DNA from: Athripsodes cinereus | Taxonomy: Eukaryota; Arthropoda; Insecta; Trichoptera; Leptoceridae | Assembly: GCA_947579605.1 (NCBI GenBank) | Contig: OX388321.1 | Location: forward strand, 14,189,614-14,253,613 | Reading direction: 5' to 3' | Length of the DNA stretch: 64,000 bases | Part shown: positions 1 to 8,468 of the stretch, piece after piece | Layout of the letters: each line of letters opens with the position of its first letter | How positions within the stretch are numbered: the stretch's first letter is position 1 | Program-made: the position numbers and the translations under genes | Notes under the pieces: generated by a model | Databases searched by the model: none | What the model saw: the letters and a program-made list of their open reading frames with translations, nothing else | What the model was told of the DNA's origin: nothing

Positions 1-46
1 ATTTTGTTTTGTCTTTATTTATTTTTATGTTGTATTTTGACAGTTC

Positions 47-240
47 TTCCTAAGGCTTTATTCAACTTATCTGCAAGCAATGCTATATCGTGTCAACCTT
101 TTCTCCATTTATCTATACTCTTGTCCAGTTCTTCATTTCTTCTATCAATTTATCAATGGCTCGCTGTATATAACAGTTGGTAATAACAGTGCTGGAAATA
201 TTGAATACCCCTGTCTTACACCTTGTTCGACTATTTGTAA
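47..240 (-). pseudogene. Degenerate non-LTR reverse transcriptase scrap (weak)
   Basis: On the minus strand a short frame reads like the region after the RT motif found as RQG..S..LFNIY in LINEs (here degenerate, around TGVFNISSTVITN and IQRAIDKLIEE). The similarity is by eye only, with no catalytic motif and stops around it. Positions 240-420 are AT-rich runs of GTATTTT-type words with palindromic character and hold no gene. Confidence 0.25.
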
Positions 241-420
241 AAAGTATTTTAAATAAGTATTTTAAAAAAGTATTTTGGAAATACGTATTTTGTAATTTGT
301 ACATAAATACCATTTTGAAAAAGTATTTAGTATTTTGTATTTGAAATACAAAAATTCAAAAGTATTTGTATTTTGTATTTAAATACTTTTTTGAAAGTAT
401 TTTGCACATCTCTGTATGTA

Positions 421-837
421 TGATACAATTAAGCCCTATTAGATTTCGATACAAAAAATAATCTCGTTTTTTCAACGAGAAATACCTTAAATATGCGCGG
501 TCGTCACACTTCTCTGGTCAAGAGGCATAAAGGACAATGCTAGGTATCATTAAGAGCTGCACATTTATGAATGCGAATATTGTAGGTAGGCACCTACAAT
601 ATTCGCATTCAGATATATTGCATTTATGACGTAATTTTGATTCAAAAGGTGACATCTCTGGATATAGAGGTTAATTATTAATGCAGACCTGGCTTTTTTT
701 TGAATAATACCTAATTATGTACCTACATAAATTAAAAGAAAATATTATATATTCGATATTTTTTTGAAACTACAAGTTATATTACTTATGAAACGTAGTG
801 CTATCATAATTTCAGTATTATATTGTCTGTACTGTAC
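421..837. other. No gene seen; contains one perfect hairpin
   Basis: I see no coding or known mobile-element signal here apart from the perfect inverted repeat at 568-611. Confidence 0.5.
568..611. repeat. Perfect 20 bp hairpin, 4 nt spacer
   Basis: Arms 568-587 and 592-611 are exact reverse complements (core GAATGCGAATATTGTAGGT) separated by only 4 nt. One of several short-spacer palindromes in the window. Confidence 0.9.
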
Positions 838-1083
838 TACTGTACCATCACGGCTTATCCCACAAGTGGGGTAGCCAGCAGATCAGCTACATGTAAGAAA
901 CATGCAAACTGTCCTCTTCGTGCCAATATAAAATCAAGACATTCAGATTGGGTGGCAAACCTCATCGCTGAATTTAAGATGTAAAATGTTTTAATTTTTT
1001 CGAACACCTGCCTTTTACAGGACACTCGAAAACTTACGCAGAAGAGTGGGAGACCAATTCTTTACCGGGTACTCCACGGGATT
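838..1083 (-). mobile_element. SINE-A copy (non-autonomous retroelement)
   Basis: About 245 bp matching, in reverse, the TSD-flanked copy at 3723-3971. In element sense it starts near CCCGTGGAGTACCCGGTAAAG (right end) and finishes with CACTTGTGGGATAAGCCGTG then ATGGTAC (left end). Related fragments lie at about 30164-30228, 41526-41640, 42885-43055, 43591-43770, 47497-47737 and 48098-48172. It resembles the non-LTR family in this window only at its 3' end. Confidence 0.7.
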
Positions 1084-1844
1084 ATATTGTCGCACATTTC
1101 AATTATGTTTTTAAATTTTTGTGGTCATTGTCTAATAAAATTATAGTTTTGCGAGTATCAAAAATAAAGAATGGGGGCTGCATGCGGCCTGTTTGACAAC
1201 CTCTGCTCTAAACTTTACCAATGAACTTATCCATTTACTCGTTCTACTGAGTAACAGGTAACATTAACCTGCCATTCCTTTCTTTAATTTTATTTGATTT
1301 GTGGATTGATTACTAATTATCTACATAAAAATATTAATCATGTTATACAATTTTCGTGAATAATGCCAATACCGACATCTATGGGTAAATAATGGAATTT
1401 AAAAATGCATGTACCGCCATCTATAGAATAATAGTAAAAGTCTTATTAATAGACTACTTACATAGATGATGCATAGACCTACTATATCTATGGACTGATA
1501 ACCTGAGCTGTCACAGGAACAAAGTAGCGTGTAAACATGATTGTACTACTATCACGTGATAATAAGCAAAAAGAGGCGGGAATTTGAATTTCATTATGAC
1601 AAAAACCGACTACATATCTATAAAAATTGCACTCATGCACGGCTACTTCTTTATTTCCGCAAAGAATAATATCACAAATACTTTATTTAGCCACAATGCT
1701 GAGTATAGTTAAGGAAAGTGCATTTTTATATGTATAATATACATATAAAAATGCACTTTCCTTATTATGTGATCTAAAAAAAAGTTATATCATAATAGAC
1801 ATGAAAAAAAGAAAATTTATCAGTTTATTATAAATTTTATAACT
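1084..1844. other. Non-coding; nothing identified except one hairpin
   Basis: AT-rich sequence without a convincing frame. About 1470-1505 recurs in inverted orientation near 4849-4885 (core CATAGACCTA), which suggests a dispersed or inverted repeat. Confidence 0.45.
1711..1763. repeat. Perfect 25 bp hairpin, 3 nt spacer
   Basis: Arms 1711-1735 and 1739-1763 are exact reverse complements (starting AAGGAAAGTGCATTTTTA), with a 3 nt spacer. The near-zero spacer suggests fold-back or template-switch synthesis rather than a transposon with terminal repeats. Confidence 0.9.
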
Positions 1845-2052
1845 TTACTATACTCTCACGCCGTGTTCTAGGTGGGGAAGCCAGAGAGAACGGAACGCCA
1901 TGTCGAACTATCCTTATGTACACACTTCTTTCGCTTCCTCTACATTCATCCAGTTTCTCATACATGCACGCCGATTCCTCTTACTTAACACGCGACCGTC
2001 CTTGAGAATTTGATCCACGTGGTCAAGCCACGTAGTTCTTGGGCGTCCGTGA
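1845..2052 (-). mobile_element. 3' fragment of the main non-LTR (LINE) family
   Basis: The reverse complement contains the same C-terminal coding and 3' tail as 33205-33830, 35540-35760, 36775-37165 and 38472-39396: a WxDHVDQIL-like segment, a CKDR-x-WRSVLSA-like segment, then CTACCCCACCT-type sequence and a GGCGTGA end. Stops and indels mark it as a decayed copy. Confidence 0.75.
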
Positions 2053-2889
2053 ACTATATAGAAGGTATACGTGCAAGTTAGATACAATCAATATACAGAG
2101 GGCGAGGTAATCGCAAAGGTGCGATCTCTTCCAACTAATCCATTAACGTCTCAATCTTGTTGATATTGTGACAGCAACTGGCTCTTTTATAGATTATGGT
2201 TGTATACTAATATTAGTACAACTTTCATGCCTTTTATTATGAAATAGTTTTATCAAATTATAGACTATTAAACCCAACGAAAATATAATAGGGAAGGACC
2301 TTACCACCATATTAAAAACAAACCAGCTAATTGATTTGCCATCGGCCCGATAGAAGTTAGCTGTTTAATATATTAAATAAATAAAGCGTATTGTAATTGC
2401 ATTTATTCTTGCAAATAGACCAACAATTTTAAGTTTTTTCTAGGAACAAAGTACACTGAGAAAGACCACGTTCTCCAAGTCTTATGAGCCTTATTTTGTG
2501 CCAATTGTCAATAGGGTTTCGGAAGATATGATCCGATTCAGGGCTGTCGTCGTCTTTTCTAAATGAGGGGTACTTGAAATTAAACATGAAAACATGTAAA
2601 AAAAAAACACATGTATCAGAATATACACAACACAGTAACGTTAATATTTTTTAATGAGATGCTGGAGTTTTTCGAAAATCGTTGGTTACAGTTATATGCG
2701 GAATACGAAACAATCATCTTAAGTTTGTCACTGAGAAGAACAATAAAAAAAATAACGATAAACATTAATAAAAAGTGAAGAAATACACAGACGCGCTATA
2801 CGATTCGTAGTAATACCATCAAGCTTCTACCAACTCTCAGCTGCAGTGTTCTCGAACGACATTGTCCAGTATCGGTAGAAATATCCGCT
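2053..2889. other. Non-coding; remnant of a lepidopteran-type repeat 3' end
   Basis: Positions 2075-2155 contain GGCGAGGTAATCGCAAAGG followed by GCGATCTCTTCCAACTAATCC, related to 10880-10960 and 12190-12240. The rest (2156-2889) shows no gene or clear element. Confidence 0.4.
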
Positions 2890-3250
2890 AAAATCGGTAT
2901 AAATGGTATATTTTGTACCCAAAATCGGTATATGATGTATTTGTACCGACGATGGTCAATATCGGATACTTTTCTTTTCACGAAAATTTCTACCCCCCCG
3001 TCGCCGAATTTTCAAAATGGTATAGGAATTTGGAATATTTCAAAAACTCCTCGGTTTTCTTAAAGAATATTTGCTCGAATCCAATAAGTATCCGGTACTT
3101 TTACCGAATACCCGATACTTATCTACCGATTATATTTCCCTATCGACAAATAGTAAAAATCGGTAGATTACTGGACCATTTCGGTATATCGGTAGGACAC
3201 GGCCCATTTCGGTATAAATACCGAAAAATCGGTAGGTTCGAGACCACTGC
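2890..3250. repeat. Dispersed repeat rich in TCGGTA/TACCGA words
   Basis: Many copies of TCGGTA and its complement occur through this stretch. About 3000-3125 reappears at 6496-6650 and, interrupted by a LINE, around 38414-38471 plus 39397-39440 (shared core TTTCAAAA...CTCGGTTTTCTTA). The 129-codon open frame here is a by-product of the repeat. Confidence 0.5.
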
Positions 3251-3722
3251 TCAGCTGTTTCATGTTTACACGCCGGAAGTACGCAGGTTAACGAGAGTCT
3301 AAATCCACCACCTTTCACGATTCATTCATTTCGGTGCCATCTTAGTTTCACCAGCGATACCTAGCGGCCGTGTGTAGAACTGAACTAATAAATAAATCAA
3401 GGCGCCAAATTTAAAAGATCCCTCCCTATATATTATTATGTGTTTAATTCTTGTATCCAGTCACCCACTTTATGTTCATATGGCCACCCTCCTCCAAAGT
3501 AGCTATTTTGTTATATAGATTTTATAAGACAAAGTAAATTTTATGTCATTAAAAACATGACCATAACAATTCTTAAAAATGATTGACACTATAACTCACT
3601 TTTGATTCTCAAGGCGTATTATTTATGAGATATTGATACTATAACAAAATTAGCAATAACTCACATTATGTTAGTAAGTTAGTAAAAAAAAACAACAGTT
3701 TTTGATGAGTAACTATTTTGTT

Positions 3723-3971
3723 GTATCCCGTGGAGCACCCGGTAAAGAATTGGTCTCCCACTCTTCTCCTTAAGTTTTCGAGTATCCTGTAAAAGGCAGG
3801 TGTTCGAAAAAACTAAGACATTTTACATCTTAAATTCAGCGATGAGGTTTGCCAACCATCCTGAATGTCTTGATTTTGTATTGGCACGAAGAGGACAGCT
3901 TGCATGTTTCTTACATGCAGTTGGTCTACTGACTACCCCACTTGTGGGATATGCCGTGATGGTATAGTAGT
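3723..3971 (+). mobile_element. SINE-A, complete copy with target-site duplication
   Basis: Best-preserved SINE-A. It is flanked by AGTAACTATTTTGTT at 3708-3722 and 3972-3986; the first three bases may belong to the tail, so the TSD is 12-15 bp. The head is CCCGTGGAGCACCCGGTAAAG, the middle includes AGGTGTTCGAAAAAA (a weak match to a pol III B box), and the 3' end is CCCACTTGTGGGATATGCCG then TGATGGTATAGTAGTAGT. Length about 249 bp, no ORF. The long TSD and short repeat tail fit LINE-mediated retrotransposition. Confidence 0.75.
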
Positions 3972-4255
3972 AGTAACTATTTTGTTTGCGCTATCCCCAG
4001 ATATACTGATCCAACAGATTATTATAATGATACGTTTTCAAATTTCGTCATTTTCGTTTTGACAACCACATCCATTTTAAGTCATCTGTCAATCTGTGAC
4101 AGTCACACATAGATATAATATATTTATATATTATATTATATATGTAGTATATACTGTATATATATACATCTATGCTGGCATACACAATAATTTACACTTA
4201 AACCAGTTCTATACATAGCCGCTAGGTGTCGCTGGTGAAGCTGGGACGGTAATGT

Positions 4256-4788
4256 GGTGTTCTCACTTTGGCGAATATCGCTAGGGCACCAAAATATCGC
4301 CAGCCATTTGAACCGTGTGAACAAAATGACAGCTAGTCTGAAACGATAAAAACCAGTAGAAACGATATCGTCTCGAGTTGACCACCTTCCAACTTTCTCG
4401 GGCGATCGAACGATTTGCACATGCGCAGATATGCGCGGCGTTTATGTCTATGGTAAAAGCTTTATAACCTATAAATTTTATAATGTTTCCCGCTTCGTGA
4501 CAGCTGTTATCTTTTTTGATGGTTTGTGGCGTTTGTTTCCTTAATTAAAAGGCGCCTTATAACCTCTACTATAACATTTTCGACTAAAAATAAACACTTC
4601 GCGATCTCCATATCGACGCCATTTTGAAAACAGTGTCAAAATCAAAGCGCATCTGACAGATCGTTTCTATATCGGTGGACTTGTGTGAACAGGTGTGACG
4701 ATCAATGGGCGTACGGCGAATTTTGTTTTTTCGCCTGGCGTTATATTTTGAAATTCGGTTGGCGATATTCGCCAAATGTGAATACCCC
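4256..4788. mobile_element. MITE with ~26 bp terminal inverted repeats
   Basis: The left end GGTGTTCTCACTTTGGCGAA (4256-4281) is matched in inverse by the right end (4762-4788, reading GGGGTATTCACATTTGGCGA on the other strand). The 533 bp element has no transposase frame. It sits in the right arm of the fold-back element. Confidence 0.65.
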
Positions 4789-4889
4789 ATAAGGAAATGA
4801 ATAAATCGCGAGTCAAAAGGTGGTGGATTTAGACTCTCGTCGCAGGTTATCAGTCCATAGATATTATAGGTCTATGCATAGATGGACAA

Positions 4890-4960
4890 CCATAAACAAT
4901 AATAATAATAATAAATCTTTATTTCAGTTATAATATGTATACATATAAGTTTTATAGGAA
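4890..4960 (+). repeat. (AAT)n tract with retroelement-like tail
   Basis: AATAATAATAATAATAAATC followed by TTTATTTCAG is the kind of simple tail and polyadenylation-like end seen at lepidopteran retroelement copies. No body can be traced. Confidence 0.35.
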
Positions 4961-4989
4961 TCAATAATTTTATTGCACTTCGTTTGTAA

Positions 4990-5790
4990 AGGGGTGTTCA
5001 CATTTGTTCACTTTCGTCCAAAATGAAAAGGTGTGAACAGGTGTTTAATAAATAGTGATCACTAGCGATAACAGAGGAAACAGATTACATACCACTCATC
5101 ATAATTTTGACGAAAGGTCCTTTCACTGAAACGACCATAAACAAGTTTTATCCTATTATCTCACAGAATTCCATACAAAACCTAGAACCCTGACTCATTT
5201 ACAAAAGTGAGACAAAAAATCTATGAATTTTTGACAGAACGGTTGGCGAAAGCGTGTGGTGTTTCCTACATTTTTTGAAGTATTTCTCGCATTTTGATAA
5301 AAATATATCATTTTTACATTTATAAAAACGTAATTGCACAATTTTTGAAGTTCTTGTCAACATTTTAAGCGATTTACCACACTTTTTTCGCCAACCGATC
5401 TGTCAAAAGTGCCGAAAAATGGTGCCTCACTTTATTACAATGAAAATAAATACGAGTAATCCATCTAGATATTATATATAAAAATCTATGTATTATCTCT
5501 CTTATTCTCTATGAATTTGTATTGAATGTCAAAATCACATAAAAAAATATAATGCGGTCAAAAACTATATTAATTTTTGTGTTATTTAAGTGTAATTTTT
5601 CATATTTTTATTTATTTAATTATTTTTGTACGAAAATACGTCAAACTACATAAAATATGACCGTGAGTGTTGACATGGCAGTGAAAGCATAGGATGAACA
5701 AGTGTGAACAGACGTGGTCACTTTCGATGAACAGGTTTGACCCTGACACTCTGGATGATCATCCAAAGTGAAGCAATGTGAATGCTACTT
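4990..5790. mobile_element. MITE with GTGTTCACATTTG-type ends
   Basis: The left end GTGTTCACATTTGTTCACTT is mirrored by the right end near 5758-5792 (other strand GCATTCACATTGCTTCACTT). Related sequence in shorter form lies at 6715-7072. No coding capacity. Confidence 0.5.
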
Positions 5791-6333
5791 AATTCATGCT
5801 TACGTGATCGTTACTTTCTAACAAGTTCATATTAAAAAAATCTAAAGGTGCCATAAAATTATCAATAGTAATGTGACTTGATAAATAGCGTTACAATTAT
5901 TATTATTACTGACAAAGAGACGATTCTTACAGGGATCTTTACAGCTGAAGGCCAATGCGATCCCAGAAGAAAATATCATCTAGTTCACATTGGATGATCG
6001 TGCGGGTGAGGTGTCTGTTGAGTAATATTCTTAATATCTTCACTCTCGCAGGTGTAAAAATCCAGCTAAATGCGAAAACTTCCTTTAACATTTATAAACC
6101 ACTGATTAACGCAACGCTGTAAATAGGAGAATACTATCATCATATCTACAACAAATGTCGAACGTGGTAGTTTGAAACAGGAATATTGGTGAGATTGGTG
6201 AACTACCATGGATAAAGTGCACTTAAACCAGCCTAAGCCAATCCGTAAGCATCGGGACACCTATCCTGTTTCATACACTTTGCACAGTCTGTTGGTTGTG
6301 CGGATGAAGTGTCTGTTGAGTAATATTCTAGAA
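5791..6333. other. Non-coding; two copies of a short repeat
   Basis: GTGTCTGTTGAGTAATATTC occurs at about 6010-6030 and again at 6309-6329. Nothing else identified. Confidence 0.4.
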
Positions 6334-6492
6334 CAGTGTTTCACAACCTTCTTTATGCCATGCCTCACCGTAGTCTTTTCAGAAGTGATATGCCCCACTG
6401 GCCTCTTTTTTTAAAACAGTACATTTTCAATAATATGTGGAAGCGCAGTGCCCCTCATCTGAGGAAACACTTGGGAAAGTTGGGAAACACTG
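6334..6492. mobile_element. Small hAT-like MITE (tentative)
   Basis: Ends CAGTGTTTCACAACC and GGAAAGTTGGGAAACACTG are imperfect inverted repeats of the hAT CAG...CTG type. I could not see a matching 8 bp TSD, so the call is tentative. Confidence 0.4.
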
Positions 6493-6495
6493 ATT

Positions 6496-6650
6496 GTCGC
6501 CGAATTTTCAAAATGGTATAGGAATTTAAAATATTTCAAAACTTCTCGGTTTTCTTAAAGAATATTTTCTTGCAGTACCTTTTTCTGCAATGTACCGGGT
6601 AAGTATCCGGTACTTTTACCGAATATCCGATACTTTATTACCGAAATAAT
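6496..6650. repeat. Second copy of the TCGGTA-rich repeat
   Basis: Closely matches 3000-3125, including GTCGCCGAATTTTCAAAATG and the GTATCCGGTACTTTTACCGA stretch. Confidence 0.65.
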
Positions 6651-6714
6651 ATTCGCAAAACATTCGCATATTTTTTGCGAATAAGAATATTCGTTACATC
6701 ACTAATCTAGACTA

Positions 6715-7072
6715 GAGTGTCAGGGTCAAAGCTATTCATCGAAAGTGAAAACGTCTTGTCGTTGACGTGTTTTCGTAAAAAAATGATAATAAATAAATGA
6801 AAAAGAGCACTTGTTGTAAATTAAAGTATATTATTCTCGACAGACGATTCTGACATTCAATACTAATTCATAGAGAATAGGACAAATAATAGGATAAAAC
6901 TTGTTTATGTTCGTTTCCGTGAAAGGACAAATTTCATCAAAATTATGTCGGGTGATAATCGCTTTCTTCTGTCATCGCTAGTGATAACTATTGATAAAAC
7001 GTCTATTCACACCTTTTCATTTTGGAAGGTCATCCAGAGTGATCCAGAGTGAATAATTGTGAATACTAGAGA
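6715..7072. mobile_element. MITE related to 4990-5790
   Basis: Shares GAGTGTCAGGGTCAAA-type and CACCTTTTCATTTTGGA-type segments with the larger element, in inverted order. Non-autonomous. Confidence 0.5.
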
Positions 7073-7225
7073 TGTAACGAATATTAGGCAACTATTCGGA
7101 ATTCTGTCTATTCAGCAACATTTTTACTATTCGGCGTTCTGCCGAATAGTGTAAATGTAAAACTGGAAGGAGCTAATAGCTTAACTACTTACATTGTACA
7201 ATACAGAGTATGAGATGAGTATATG

Positions 7226-7402
7226 AGTAAGAGTTCGTCGATAGCCTGGAGGTAGAGTTTCGGCCTTGTGAACAAGGGGTCCGGGGTTCGATCCCAGGTG
7301 CCGGCATACTTCCCTATCACGACACAAGCTTTAAGCTTAGTGTGAAAGGTGTATAAGGTTGTATTTGGGTTTATAACAAAACCCAGATATATCTTTAAAA
7401 AA
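7226..7402 (+). mobile_element. SINE-B, tRNA-derived SINE
   Basis: The head resembles a tRNA: A-box-like ATAGCCTGGAGGTAGAG and a strong B box GGGGTTCGATCCCAGG about 40 nt later. It then has a fixed body ending GGGTTTATAACAAAACCCAG, ATATATCTTT and an A-run. The 5' and 3' sides of the tRNA-like part do not pair as an acceptor stem, so it is a SINE rather than a tRNA gene. Relatives: 56631-56774 (minus, unit 2 only) and a fragment at 45677-45715. Confidence 0.75.
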
Positions 7403-7499
7403 AATGTGGATCAATGGTAAGGGAAGTGAAGTGCAGCAGTATACGTTAATATACACGTGTTCTGTGACCGGCGTTTAAAACAAAAAAAAATGCTAAAAG

Positions 7500-7715
7500 G
7501 GGGGGGTATTAGGAAGCATGGCCATCCTCGGCCTACATAGTTGGACCACACTGACCAGATCTTTAAGGACGATGACGTCAGAAGTAGGAGAAATAGAAGG
7601 GCATGTTTGAGGAACTGTATGAATGTGATGGAAGTGAGAAGTGTGCCAAGACCGACTTGTTTGGCGGTCTATCCTCTCTGCCTAACCCTCAGGGAACAAG
7701 GCGTGATGGGATAGA
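7500..7715 (+). mobile_element. Diverged LINE 3' fragment
   Basis: Diverged relative of the 38472-39396 LINE. It keeps the order TWxDHxDQI-like, NRRACLRNCM-like and VYPLCLTL-like segments, then a GGCGTGATGGGATAGATAGATA tail. Frameshifts are present. Confidence 0.55.
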
Positions 7716-8182
7716 TAGATATAATGATATATCTATTATTATAAATAAAAATATCAGAACTCGACACATGTAAACCATCCCCTCTTGTCGTCATCATCCA
7801 TACTAAACTCGAGAGAAAATCTTGTTTTTCAGGTAAAGCGCATGCTTTTAAATTATAGTCGGTATTCATACACGATCTATGTAAGAAAATGCAACATAAA
7901 AAACGTGCACATGGTTTTCCCGAAAAGCAAGAAATGGCGCCATATTATTATCACCGCGAAAATGAACATCATAGTTAGAACTTGTCGTCCTACACTGTTC
8001 AATCATGTCAACAAAACAATCAAATCAAAATGAAGTTAATGAAGTCATCAAAGATCAAACTGTCAAATTGATAGATCCGAGCACAGATTATCACCCGAGG
8101 GAACCCGAACGAAGCCGAGCGTTTTTGAAGTTCCTTCAGCGAGACGCATGTCGCAAATAAAGATCGAGGGCGTCAGTTTGAC
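7716..8182. other. Unique left flank of the duplicated block
   Basis: No convincing gene. This sequence is not repeated before 48581, so it should be the native upstream DNA of the first sororin copy. It contains an overlapping small open frame (7785-8033) with no recognisable protein. Confidence 0.5.
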
Positions 8183-8468
8183 GATAGCTGCATATCCATA
8201 GACAAACATTTGTCAGGTTGGCAAACCTGTTCGTTTCAATTTCGAATATGGCGATGATCCGTTCAAAACTTTAAAAAGGCGGTTGGACGGTGCTGATGAT
8301 CTAATTGTTTTAGTAATTTTATACGTCGCATTATACATTGATAGTATTTTTACAGTTTTATGATGTATCACGTACGCGTCTTTTTACGTATTTTACCAGT
8401 TTATTAGTGTTTGCCTTAAAGATTTACATGATTATTTATGTTTCAAATGCCAAAGTGAAAGGCGCAAT

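Larger units (their letters stand above)
3284..4845. mobile_element. Fold-back element with long inverted arms and nested insertions
   Basis: The left arm (about 3284-3390; GAGAGTCTAAATCCACCACC, then TTTCACCAGCGATACCTAGC) recurs inverted at 4203-4252 plus 4790-4842. A MITE (4256-4788) splits the right arm, and a SINE-A copy (3723-3971) lies in the interior. About 100 bp arms and no coding capacity suggest a non-autonomous DNA element. The superfamily is not clear. Confidence 0.55.

Noticed and set aside
2913..3302. 129-codon frame as a gene
   Set aside because: Lies in the TCGGTA-rich dispersed repeat; low-complexity translation.
7228..7300. tRNA gene
   Set aside because: Has A and B boxes, but no paired acceptor stem, and is part of a longer SINE.
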